A DNA stretch of 64,000 nt from Deltaproteobacteria bacterium (GTDB lineage: Bacteria; Desulfobacterota; Desulfomonilia; UBA1062). The notes under the pieces were generated by a model. The model had not been told where the DNA came from, did not search any database, and saw nothing but the letters and a program-made list of their open reading frames with translations. Numbering within the stretch: position 1 is the stretch's first letter; the number at the start of each line of letters is the position of its first letter. The stretch lies in NCBI GenBank assembly GCA_017992605.1, contig JAGOOG010000001.1:134655-198654 (forward strand), written 5' to 3'. This document shows positions 15,640 through 23,354 of this stretch, piece after piece. The position numbers and the translations under genes were made by a program.

Positions 15640-16695
15640 ATGAAGACGAGGAGCAGGATGCGGGAGCGCTACCGGCGCCTGTCCTTCCTGACGGACATCG
15701 GGGGGATGAAGAACGCGCTGGGAGAGATGCGCGGGCTCTTCTTCCCGCCGCAGCCCGTCCTGAACAGGGACGCGGCGGGGCATGGTCCAGAAGGGCTGCC
15801 GGACGAGGCGTGGTTCGTCCGCGCCATCACGGACAAGGTCGCATGCCACCAGGACAACGCCATGGAATACCCGTTCTACGGGGAGCGGATATTCACCGAG
15901 CCGCTCGTCGGGTTCGTGCGGGGTGACGACCCCATATTCGAGCGGTTCAAGGAGATCATCGGGCCGCATCACCTGACACCCCGGGAGATCATGCAGTGGC
16001 AGGCGGAAAACAGCGGGGTGACCCCGCCGGACGCGGCCGACCTCAGCGTGGTCTCCTTCGTCATGCCGCTGTCCGGGGCGACCCGGCGGGACAATGCAGG
16101 CACGTCGAAGACGGTTTCAGAGCGCTGGGCCCAGAGCCGCCTCATGGGAGAGATCTTCAGCCAGACCATGGTCCGCGAGATAGTGACCGACCTCATGGAA
16201 AAGGGAATCCTGGCCGTGTCGCCCGACGTGACCCCCCTGTTCAACAAGAAGCGCTATCCAGGGGTGGGCTGGGCGTCCCCCTGGTCGCACCGGCACATCG
16301 CCTATGCGGCGGGCCTGGGCACCTTCGGCATGCACGACTTCCTGATAACGGACAGGGGGTGCGCACACCGGCTCGGCAGCTTCGTGGTCAACGTGCGGCT
16401 CTCTCCGGACCGGCAGCGTCCCGACGACATCCACGCGCACTGCCTCCATTACCAGGGCGCAGAGTGCCTGATCTGCGCGAGGCGGTGCCCGGTGGGCGCC
16501 ATAACGCGGGAGCACGGGCACGACAAGGAGGCCTGCTACCGCAAGGTCGCCTCCTCCCTGCGGCACTGCAACGCCTCCTACCACATCTTCATCTACGGGT
16601 GCGGCCTGTGTGCGACCGGCGTCCCGTGCGAGGCGGGCATTCCCCGCGTCTCGCACCCGGACGGCAGGGCGCAGGACGATGCCCGGGGCGGATGA
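15640..16695 (+). CDS. 4Fe-4S double-cluster protein, QueG-like
   Basis: A 351-residue cytosolic protein with a C-terminal dicluster ferredoxin domain. The first cluster set reads CLICARRCPVGAI near residue 282, and the second is spread over CNASYHIFIYGCGLCATGVPC near 313. The middle region GLGTFGMHDFLIT (about 223-235) matches the region in epoxyqueuosine reductase (QueG) and related reductive-dehalogenase-like proteins. True QueG has a cobalamin-binding N-terminal domain and HEAT tail, not clearly present here. I therefore call it QueG-like without assigning a reaction. It converges on the superoxide reductase gene with no intervening bases. Confidence 0.8.
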   Translation: MKTRSRMRERYRRLSFLTDIGGMKNALGEMRGLFFPPQPVLNRDAAGHGPEGLPDEAWFVRAITDKVACHQDNAMEYPFYGERIFTEPLVGFVRGDDPIFERFKEIIGPHHLTPREIMQWQAENSGVTPPDAADLSVVSFVMPLSGATRRDNAGTSKTVSERWAQSRLMGEIFSQTMVREIVTDLMEKGILAVSPDVTPLFNKKRYPGVGWASPWSHRHIAYAAGLGTFGMHDFLITDRGCAHRLGSFVVNVRLSPDRQRPDDIHAHCLHYQGAECLICARRCPVGAITREHGHDKEACYRKVASSLRHCNASYHIFIYGCGLCATGVPCEAGIPRVSHPDGRAQDDARGG

Positions 16696-17091
16696 TCAGC
16701 CGACCCTGATGTCCCTGGAATTCTCCCAGAGGCCGTGGATGTTGCAGAACGATGCAGCCACGAGGGTGCCCGGCTTGCCCACCTTGAGTTCGGCCACCAC
16801 GGTGTGGTTGGTGTAGACCGGGCCCTTGTTGGGGCCGTCCACGCACTCGCCGTGGGCCGTGAACTCGAAGCTGCCCACCTGGAAGGCGAATTTATCGCCT
16901 TCGGGCTTGAAGTAGAGCTGGATCCAGCGGATGTGGTGCTCCGTGGTGTTGGGGTGGGCTATTTCCTTGCCCAGCGAGACCTTGACCTGGAAGACCTCGT
17001 CGGCCTTCACCTGGTCCGGGCACTCGATGACCGGGACGTGCTTCTCCTTCTTCCAGTCGTCGCTCTGCAACAGATCGCCGAATTTGCCCAT
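16696..17091 (-). CDS. Superoxide reductase (neelaredoxin/class II desulfoferrodoxin type)
   Basis: A 131-residue enzyme that reduces superoxide to peroxide at a mononuclear Fe(His4Cys) centre. The ligands are visible: EKHVPVIE near residue 16 with the conserved Glu-Lys-His, HPNTTEHHIRW near 46, and CNIHGLWE near 117 (Cys and His). No desulforedoxin-like CxxC N-terminal domain is present, so it is the class II (neelaredoxin) form. The chosen ATG 17091 has AAAGGAGG upstream; longer frames add non-conserved residues. It has its own divergent promoter facing the hemerythrin gene, fitting an oxygen-stress unit in an anaerobe. Confidence 0.95.
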   Translation of the reverse strand: MGKFGDLLQSDDWKKEKHVPVIECPDQVKADEVFQVKVSLGKEIAHPNTTEHHIRWIQLYFKPEGDKFAFQVGSFEFTAHGECVDGPNKGPVYTNHTVVAELKVGKPGTLVAASFCNIHGLWENSRDIRVG

Positions 17092-17198
17092 TGCATTCCT
17101 CCTTTCGTTCAGTTCCTTGTTACCGCGGAAGGTTGAACCTCTCCGTCGCGATGGTCCCTGATGCACCGCACACGAGTGTCACGGTGCCGCGCACATCT

Positions 17199-17226
17199 AG
17201 AATAGGGATTTTTTCTGCCGGGTCAA
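17199..17226 (-). promoter_or_regulatory. Promoter of the superoxide reductase gene
   Basis: On the minus strand TTGACC (17226-17221), 16 bases, TATTCT (17204-17199) lie about 108 bases ahead of the start. Good match to the sigma-70 consensus. It points away from the hemerythrin promoter at 17258-17285. Confidence 0.6.
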
Positions 17227-17257
17227 GCCGTCGGGCAGGTTCGAGACCTGCAGGATA

Positions 17258-17285
17258 TTGTCAGGCAGCGTAGCGAGACTATTAT
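17258..17285 (+). promoter_or_regulatory. Promoter of the hemerythrin gene
   Basis: TTGTCA (17258-17263), 16 bases, TATTAT (17280-17285), 61 bases ahead of ATG 17347. Good sigma-70-type match. It is back-to-back with the superoxide reductase promoter, with about 31 bases between their -35 elements. Confidence 0.6.
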
Positions 17286-17346
17286 AGTACTCAGTGCGCA
17301 CGCTCCATCTCTGTCGAGAGCGATCACACGGACAAGGAGGTGTTTC

Positions 17347-17895
17347 ATGAAACCCATCGGCCCCCTCATGTGGGAACACCGGCTCATCGAGCAGATCATA
17401 CCCCTCATGGAGAAACAGATCGGGGAGATACAGGAGGGCGAAAACGCCGACATCGTGTTCATCGAACGGGCGGTCGACTTCTTCAGGACCTACGCGGACC
17501 GTACGCACCACGGCAAGGAGGAGGACATCCTCTTCGTCGAACTCGAGAAGAAGCCGCTCACGCCCGCCCACAGGAGGATCATGAAGGAACTCCAGGAAGA
17601 GCACGTTCTCGCCCGGGACAACGTGAAGGCCCTCATCGAGGCCCGGCAGGCATACATGGACGGAGACAGGACGGCCCGGGAGACACTCGTATCCCGCATG
17701 AGGAACCTCGTGGACCTCTACCCGAAGCACATAGTCAAGGAAGACAAGGACTTCTTCTTCCCGGTCATGGATTATTTCAGCACGGATGAGCAGGCGTCCA
17801 TGCTGGAGCGGTTCTGGGAATTCGACCGGAAGATGATCCACGAGAAGTACCAGAACATCATGGAGGGGCTGGGCGCGACGGTGAAGCGCTGGTGA
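17347..17895 (+). CDS. Hemerythrin-like HHE-domain protein
   Basis: A 182-residue four-helix protein with a likely diiron site. It starts MKPIGPLMWEHRLIEQII, giving the first His (residue 11). THHGKEEDILF (about 53-63) supplies His and Glu, EEHVLARDNV (about 85) a further His, and KHIVKEDKDFFFP near 127 the last His-x4-Asp/Glu. This is the standard hemerythrin/HHE arrangement for reversible O2 or NO binding or iron handling. A GGAGG site precedes ATG 17347. It is transcribed divergently from superoxide reductase, supporting a role in protection against O2. Slow O2 scavenging versus sensing cannot be separated here. Confidence 0.92.
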   Translation: MKPIGPLMWEHRLIEQIIPLMEKQIGEIQEGENADIVFIERAVDFFRTYADRTHHGKEEDILFVELEKKPLTPAHRRIMKELQEEHVLARDNVKALIEARQAYMDGDRTARETLVSRMRNLVDLYPKHIVKEDKDFFFPVMDYFSTDEQASMLERFWEFDRKMIHEKYQNIMEGLGATVKRW

Positions 17896-18067
17896 CCGGT
17901 CTGCCCGTGAAGGATTGTCAGGGAAACACGACCTGGTAACCCCTGTTCGCGTCCGGCCGGACGATGATCGCGGGGCACGGGGGTCAAAATATCTGGCCTT
18001 TGTGCCGATACATGGTGTATGGCTATCGCGAACATCGTGGAAACGGGCATCAGGACGGGAGTTACTC

Positions 18068-19531
18068 GTGGCGACAGGTGAGGCCGGACATTCTCTTGCG
18101 CGCAGCGCGGCGTCGTACCTCCATGCGCTCTCGGGCTTCTTCAAGGCCCTGCTGCGGCTCATGTCACAGAGGTTCCGGTCGGCAAGCCTGCGGTTCAAGA
18201 TCGCCTTCTTCACGGTCATCCTCCTGACAGCGACCTCTCTGGCCCTGTGCATCATGACCCTCCAGATCATGAACGACTATATCCTCAACGAGATCATCAA
18301 GCGGGGGGAGTCCGTCGGGAACAGCATCGCGGCGACGGCAGGGTACAGCCTCCTGTCAGGGGACCTCCTCGGGCTGGATACCATCGTGTACAAGGCCAAG
18401 GTATCGAACAGCGACATGCCGTACGTCGCCATCGTCGACCAGGCGATGAAGGTCATCGTCCACAGCGACACCCCGATGATCGGTGAGACCCTGCATGTAG
18501 AGCAGGGCATCATCTTCAGGAAGGGGGCCGACGGCGTCGTGGTCAGGGAACTGCCGGCAAGGTCGGGCACCATGTTCGAGATATCGTGCCCGATCGTGTT
18601 CATGAAGAAGCCCCTGGGCAGCGTGATCCTCGGCATGAACAGGTCGGTGCTCCTTGCGGCACGGAAGAGCGTCACCGACAGGATACTTGTCGTCTTCACG
18701 ATCATCGTCGTCCTCGGAATCTTTGCGAGCTCCCTGCTCGCATCCTTCCTCATCAGGCCCATCCAGGAACTCTCCCTGGGCGTGGACGAAATGAAGAACG
18801 GGACCACGAAGAAGCCGCTCAGGATCTACTCCCAGGATGAACTGGGCAGGCTCACGCGCAATTTCAACGAGATGTCCGCCCAGATCGCGGAACAGAAGGG
18901 CAAGCTGAACAGATATGCCCGCGACCTCGAGGAGGCATACGTCTCCATAGTCAAGGTGGTGGCAGCGGCCATAGATGCGAGAGACTCGTACACGCACGGA
19001 CATTCCGCGCGGGTCGCCCAGCTCTCGCTGCTCCTCGGCAGACAGGTAGGCCTCTCCCACGAGGAACTGACCGACCTGGAGATAGCCTGCCTCTTCCATG
19101 ACGTGGGCAAGATCAAGACGCCCGATTCAATACTCCTCAAGCCGGACAAGCTGAGCCCCTCCGAGTACAAGGAGATGATGAACCACGTGGAGTACGGGGC
19201 ATCCATCCTCAGCTGGGCACCCTCGCTGTCCAAGTACATCCCCTCCACGCGCCACCACCACGAGTGGTACAACGGCAAGGGCTATCCCGATGGGCTGGCA
19301 GGCGAGGAAATTCCCCTGTTTGCCGCCATCATCGCGATAGCCGACACCTTCGATGCCATGACGTCCGACAGGCCCTACAGAAAGGCCCTCTCCGAGGACG
19401 ATGCCCTGAAGGAAATCACCAGGATGGCCGGGGTCCAGTTCCGTCCGGACCTGGCATCGGTCTTCACCGAGCTCATGCAGAAGCACAAGGTATACAGGGA
19501 ACCACGATCCATGCTCAAGGCGGTGACATGA
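18068..19531 (+). CDS. Membrane HD-GYP phosphodiesterase with periplasmic sensor and HAMP
   Basis: A 487-residue signalling protein that likely hydrolyses cyclic di-GMP. One TM helix (about residues 44-66) and a periplasmic domain of about 140 residues are followed by a second TM (FTIIVVLGIFASSLLASFLI), then a HAMP linker (PIQELSLGVDEMKNG). The HD-GYP domain has HGHSARVAQLS, FHDVGKIKTP (H344 D345), HHHEWYNGKGYPDGL and IIAIADTFDAMTSDRPYR. All catalytic metal ligands and GYP are intact. The frame opens at 17915; GTG 18068 with GGGAG ahead is more credible because the upstream residues look non-coding. The TGA overlaps the next gene's ATG. Confidence 0.93.
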   Translation: MATGEAGHSLARSAASYLHALSGFFKALLRLMSQRFRSASLRFKIAFFTVILLTATSLALCIMTLQIMNDYILNEIIKRGESVGNSIAATAGYSLLSGDLLGLDTIVYKAKVSNSDMPYVAIVDQAMKVIVHSDTPMIGETLHVEQGIIFRKGADGVVVRELPARSGTMFEISCPIVFMKKPLGSVILGMNRSVLLAARKSVTDRILVVFTIIVVLGIFASSLLASFLIRPIQELSLGVDEMKNGTTKKPLRIYSQDELGRLTRNFNEMSAQIAEQKGKLNRYARDLEEAYVSIVKVVAAAIDARDSYTHGHSARVAQLSLLLGRQVGLSHEELTDLEIACLFHDVGKIKTPDSILLKPDKLSPSEYKEMMNHVEYGASILSWAPSLSKYIPSTRHHHEWYNGKGYPDGLAGEEIPLFAAIIAIADTFDAMTSDRPYRKALSEDDALKEITRMAGVQFRPDLASVFTELMQKHKVYREPRSMLKAVT

Positions 19532-20157
19532 TGAATGTTCCACGGTACATGCTGCTTCCCTTCGTTATCGCGCTCCTGTTCGGCCTGCACGCGTGCGCAG
19601 AGATGAAGGGCTGGCTGCCCCAGGAGAGTCCGGCCCAGAAGCCGGCTCCGGTCAAGCAGGCGCCCCAGAAAGCCGAGCTGCCTCCGGAGAGGCCTCTCAG
19701 TCTGGCCGCGAACCACATGAAGGCAGGACAGTACCAGCAGGCGCTGGACATCTACGGCAGGGAATTCCGCAGGCAGCCGCAGGAGACGTCCCTGAAGAAG
19801 GAATACGCGAAGAGTGTCAACGAAATGAAGTCCCTCGCGGACACCATGCTGGAGAAGGGCAACGTCCCGAAGGCAGGGAGGATTTATTACACCCTGCGGA
19901 ACAACTATGCATCATTCTCCGGACTCAAGGAGATGCTCTCGTTCGACGACGCCTACCTGAACACGAAACTCTCCTCCTGCAGGAAGAACCTTTCGAGGCA
20001 GGGGTTCGAGCAGTACAGGAAGGGAAACATCGAAAGGGCCATCGCGCTGTGGCAGGACCTCCTTGCCATCGACCCCGAGAACAAGGACATAAAGGCGGCG
20101 GTCAGGACGGCGACGCAGCAGCAGAAGAACCTCCAGGACAAGAACAGACCTTTCTAG
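19528..20157 (+). CDS. TPR-containing lipoprotein
   Basis: A 209-residue protein whose N-terminus is a type II signal peptide: MMNVPRYMLLPFVIALLF then the lipobox LHAC. After a Pro/Lys/Ala-rich linker come TPR-like helices (SLAANHMKAGQYQQALDIYG; LEKGNVPKAGRIYYTL; YRKGNIERAIALWQDLLAID). TPRs mediate protein contacts. The ATG overlaps the HD-GYP stop (ATGA), so the two proteins are translationally coupled. The lipoprotein may serve as an envelope partner of the membrane sensor; that link is inference from the overlap. Confidence 0.82.
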   Translation: MMNVPRYMLLPFVIALLFGLHACAEMKGWLPQESPAQKPAPVKQAPQKAELPPERPLSLAANHMKAGQYQQALDIYGREFRRQPQETSLKKEYAKSVNEMKSLADTMLEKGNVPKAGRIYYTLRNNYASFSGLKEMLSFDDAYLNTKLSSCRKNLSRQGFEQYRKGNIERAIALWQDLLAIDPENKDIKAAVRTATQQQKNLQDKNRPF

Positions 20158-20246
20158 GGCCGTCAGCGGCGCAGCCGCGTGAAACCGGCCCGGCAGAGAG
20201 GAACCCGGTTCACCCCTGCGGACACTTCAGCAACCGGCCCCCCCGC

Positions 20247-21023
20247 TCACTTTGCAGCCTTGACGGGGTCGACCGCCGCTTCCACACGGCGATTCAGCTG
20301 TCTCCCTTCAGGGGTCGCATTGTCTGCAACAGGCCTGGTCTCGCCATGCCCCGCCGTTACCAGACGGGATGCGTCTATCCCGAAGGTGGTGACGAGGCAG
20401 TTCCTCACGCTGTCGGCACGTCTGTAGGAGAGGTTCAGGTTGTAGGCATCGTCGCCGACGCTGTCCGTGTGTCCCTCGATGACCACCCTCAGGTCGGGAT
20501 GCCTCTTCATGACATCCGCCAGTTCGGACAGATCGGCATAGTAGTGGTCCTTCACCACGGCCTCGCCGGTGTCGAACTGGATATTCAGCGTGACCCGGCC
20601 ACTCTCGACGAGAGCCTGCTCCTTGACCGACGGCGCCGGGGCAGAAGGCGTGGGGGGAGCTGCGGCCGCGGCCTCAGCCCGGGGCAGGATCCTGATGGCC
20701 GGGGCTGCCAGACACGAATCCGTATCCCCGAACCTCAGGCAGATCCTGTCGCTGCACATGATGATCGCGTGGGCGCCATGGCGCCCGGCCTCTTCCTGCA
20801 CGAGCCTGACGAGATACCCGTACTCGGTTTCCCAGGGCCTGTCGACCGAGACTATCCCGATCACTTCATAGTCCACGCCCTCCAGGGGCACATCGAGGAT
20901 CTGGACCTCTCCATCGTAGGGGGGATAGGCCGTTGGTCCTGTGGCCATGAAATACGTGGTGGTGCACCCGCACAGGGCCGCCATCACGAGCACGACGATC
21001 GAGGTCGAGACTGCACGTTTCAT
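20247..21023 (-). CDS. OmpA-family peptidoglycan-binding lipoprotein
   Basis: A 258-residue lipoprotein. The signal peptide MKRAVSTSIVVLVMAALCGC ends in a lipobox. An N-terminal domain of about 115 residues that I do not recognise carries VLIDV-like strands and three Cys. An Ala/Pro hinge follows. The OmpA C-terminal domain starts near residue 150: TLNIQFDTGEAVV, then VVIEGHTDSVGDDAYN and NLSYRRADSVRNCL, the peptidoglycan-diaminopimelate-binding signature. It would tether the outer membrane to the wall. Earlier in-frame Met codons lack a signal peptide; ATG 21023 has AAAGGG upstream. It is divergent from the SDR gene. Confidence 0.9.
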   Translation of the reverse strand: MKRAVSTSIVVLVMAALCGCTTTYFMATGPTAYPPYDGEVQILDVPLEGVDYEVIGIVSVDRPWETEYGYLVRLVQEEAGRHGAHAIIMCSDRICLRFGDTDSCLAAPAIRILPRAEAAAAAPPTPSAPAPSVKEQALVESGRVTLNIQFDTGEAVVKDHYYADLSELADVMKRHPDLRVVIEGHTDSVGDDAYNLNLSYRRADSVRNCLVTTFGIDASRLVTAGHGETRPVADNATPEGRQLNRRVEAAVDPVKAAK

Positions 21024-21138
21024 CGGTGACCCTTTGGATGTTCCAGGCATGTGCGCGTGGGCGCGTGAAGCTCTCATACGTATATCTAGGGGGTCGTGCA
21101 CGGCATGTCCCTCCGATCATGATGGCGATGATTCATCC

Positions 21139-21166
21139 TTGACCCATAGTATCCCTGTATTATCAT
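21139..21166 (+). promoter_or_regulatory. Promoter of the SDR gene
   Basis: TTGACC (21139-21144), 16 bases, TATCAT (21161-21166), 43 bases ahead of ATG 21210. Close sigma-70 match in an otherwise unremarkable intergenic region. Confidence 0.55.
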
Positions 21167-21209
21167 TCAAACAAGGACTTTGATCCCGTGGATAAGGGGT
21201 GCCATCGTT

Positions 21210-21989
21210 ATGGATCTTGAAGACAAGACCGCGCTCGTCACCGGTGCGGGCAGGGGGCTCGGGAGGGAGATCTCCCTGGCTTTCGCCCGGGAAGGGGCAC
21301 GGGTATGCATGTTCAGCCTCGCGCGTGACGAGCTCGAGGAGGCTGCCGCACGGATCGCACAGGCCGGGGGGGAGTGCGCGATCTGCCCGGGCGATGTCGC
21401 ATCGGAAAGGGACGTGACGTCGGCACTCTCGCTGACGATGAAACGGTTCGGCGGCATCGACATCCTCGTGAACAATGCGGGCATCATCGGGCCTGCCCGC
21501 TTCCTCGAGGAGACGACCCCCGAGCGCTGGCGGCAGGTGATGGACGTCAACCTCACCGGGAGCTACCTGTGCTGCCGGGGTGTCGCTGCCCACATGAAAG
21601 ATTCGGGGGGCGGCGCGATCATCACCATCACCTCCGGGCTCGGGCAGATGCCGTTCCCCCGTTTCTCCGCCTATGCCGCGTCCAAGGCCGGTCTCATCCA
21701 GCTCACGAGGTCGCTCTCCGAGGAGCTCAGACCCTTCCACATCCGCGTCAACGGCATTGATCCCGGGCTCATGGACACGGATCTCGGTGCGGAGATCCGT
21801 TCCATGGGGCCGTCCATCCTGGGGGAGGATCTCTACCGAACGATGGCGGACTACAAGGAGAAGAGTGTCCTGAAGGACCCCGCTGACGTGGCCGAACTCG
21901 CCGTGTTCCTGGCATCAGGGCGATCGGCCGGACTGTCCGGCCATATCGGTACCATGAGGTACTACCGGGACCAGGGGTACAAGGCCTAG
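21210..21989 (+). CDS. Short-chain dehydrogenase/reductase (FabG-like)
   Basis: A 259-residue NAD(P)-dependent oxidoreductase. The nucleotide loop is TGAGRGLG near residue 12, the structural motif NNAG near 86, and the catalytic Tyr-Lys pair SAYAASKAG near 152 with the Ser about 12 residues earlier (TITSGLG). The C-terminal substrate region has PGLMDTDLG. The substrate is not predictable. FabG-like SDRs reduce beta-ketoacyl or related carbonyls. ATG 21210 gives the natural N-terminus MDLEDKTALVTGAG; the frame is open 30 bases upstream without support. It is not evidently linked to the importer downstream, which has its own promoter. Confidence 0.92.
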   Translation: MDLEDKTALVTGAGRGLGREISLAFAREGARVCMFSLARDELEEAAARIAQAGGECAICPGDVASERDVTSALSLTMKRFGGIDILVNNAGIIGPARFLEETTPERWRQVMDVNLTGSYLCCRGVAAHMKDSGGGAIITITSGLGQMPFPRFSAYAASKAGLIQLTRSLSEELRPFHIRVNGIDPGLMDTDLGAEIRSMGPSILGEDLYRTMADYKEKSVLKDPADVAELAVFLASGRSAGLSGHIGTMRYYRDQGYKA

Positions 21990-22016
21990 TGCCGCCGGGC
22001 GACGAGAACTCACCCC

Positions 22017-22045
22017 TTGCCCTTGCCCGGATTTCTCCCTATACT
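22017..22045 (+). promoter_or_regulatory. Promoter of the BMP-type importer operon
   Basis: TTGCCC (22017-22022), 17 bases, TATACT (22040-22045). This leaves a leader of about 70 bases before ATG 22120, which contains a GGGGGAGG ribosome binding site. Confidence 0.55.
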
Positions 22046-22119
22046 TGGTGCGTTCTCGAGGGGAGAGGGTTCTTCAGGCAATCCCATCTGCAGCTCTCGA
22101 TACGGGGGAGGGTTTTCCT

Positions 22120-23310
22120 ATGAAAAAGGCATGCACGTTCGCACTTGCGGTCTTTCTCTGCGCGGCGCTGGTCGCATCGGTCCCCGGCACGGCCCGGGCG
22201 GCGGCCAAGCCCTACATCTTCGGGCTCCTGCTCGTGGGGCCCTACAACGACAAGGGCTATTCGCAGGCACACTTCGAGGGGGGCCAGTACGTGGAAAAGA
22301 CAGTGCCCGGCGCGAAGATGATCTACATCGACAAGGTCAACCCGGCCGACCGGCCGGGGGTCACCATACCGCAGCTCGTGGATGACATGGTGGAAAAGGG
22401 GGCCAGGCTCGTCATCGCCAATTCCGACGACATGAAGGACGGCATCAGGGAGGCCGCGGCCCAGCATCCCACCGTCCACTTCGTGCACGTCTCGGGCGAC
22501 GACGTGCTCACCGGCAGGGCGCCAAGGAACCTCACCAACGTCTTCGGACGCATGGAGTACGGGAAGATGATGGCGGGGTTCGTTGCCGCGCTCACCACCA
22601 AGACCGGGAAGATAGGCTACCTGGGTCCGCTCATCAACGAGGAGACCCGCAGGCTCGCCGCATCGGCCTACCTGGGTGCGCTCTACGCATGGGAGAAGGT
22701 CCTCGGGAAGAACTCGAAAGACCTCACCTTCCAGGTCACCTGGATCGGCTTCTGGTTCAACATCCCCGGCGTCACGGCCGACCCCACCCAGGTGGCGCAG
22801 AACTTCTACAACTCCGGGTTCGACGTGGTGATCTCCGGCATCGACACCACCGAGGCGGTCACCGTGGCCAAGCAGAAGGCCCGGGAGGGCAGGAAGGCCT
22901 GGGCCATTCCCTACGACTACGTGGGTGCCTGCGAGGGGGGGTCCACGGTATGCCTGGGCGTGCCGTACTTCAACTGGGGCCCTGCGTATGCCGGGCTCGT
23001 GAAGAAGTCCATGAGAGGACCGTGGAAGCCCGAATGGACCTGGCTCAGCCCCGACTGGAAGGACATCAACAACCCGAATACGTCCACGGTGGGTTTCAAG
23101 GAGGGCGATGCGCTCACGGCCGACGCACGGAAGCAGCTCGCTCGTTTCATAAGGGACCTCGGCGCCAACAAGGTCCGGCTCTTCAAGGGGCCGCTGAACT
23201 ACCAGGACGGGTCGGTGTTCCTCTCGCAGGGGGAAGTCGCCACGGACAGGCAGATCTGGTACATGCCCAAGCTCCTGGAGGGCATGCTCGGTGCCAGCAG
23301 CGCCAAGTAG
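22120..23310 (+). CDS. BMP-family (nucleoside-type) ABC solute-binding protein
   Basis: A 396-residue periplasmic binding protein of the BmpA/PnrA family. It has a signal peptide (MKKACTFALAVFLCAALVAS through ARA) and no lipobox Cys, so it is probably soluble in the periplasm. The mature start IFGLLLVGPYNDKGYSQAH is the BMP opening. DDMVEKGARLVIANSDD and AGFVAALTTKTGKIGYLG are further family blocks. Members bind purine nucleosides, or in some cases other nucleoside-like compounds. The frame opens at 22045, but only ATG 22120 gives the signal peptide with GGGAGG upstream. It heads a complete four-gene importer. Confidence 0.9.
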   Translation: MKKACTFALAVFLCAALVASVPGTARAAAKPYIFGLLLVGPYNDKGYSQAHFEGGQYVEKTVPGAKMIYIDKVNPADRPGVTIPQLVDDMVEKGARLVIANSDDMKDGIREAAAQHPTVHFVHVSGDDVLTGRAPRNLTNVFGRMEYGKMMAGFVAALTTKTGKIGYLGPLINEETRRLAASAYLGALYAWEKVLGKNSKDLTFQVTWIGFWFNIPGVTADPTQVAQNFYNSGFDVVISGIDTTEAVTVAKQKAREGRKAWAIPYDYVGACEGGSTVCLGVPYFNWGPAYAGLVKKSMRGPWKPEWTWLSPDWKDINNPNTSTVGFKEGDALTADARKQLARFIRDLGANKVRLFKGPLNYQDGSVFLSQGEVATDRQIWYMPKLLEGMLGASSAK

Positions 23311-23354
23311 CGGGCCGACATGAAGGCATGACGGGATCGCCCCCGGAGCGTGAG

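Noticed and set aside
17228-17252. GGTTCGAGACC-like stretch as a tRNA T-arm
   Set aside because: No acceptor, D-arm or anticodon arm can be built around it; it lies in the promoter gap between two divergent genes.
19593-21029. 478-codon open frame on the plus strand
   Set aside because: Runs in a different frame through the TPR lipoprotein gene and antisense through the OmpA lipoprotein gene; both have signal peptides and conserved domains.
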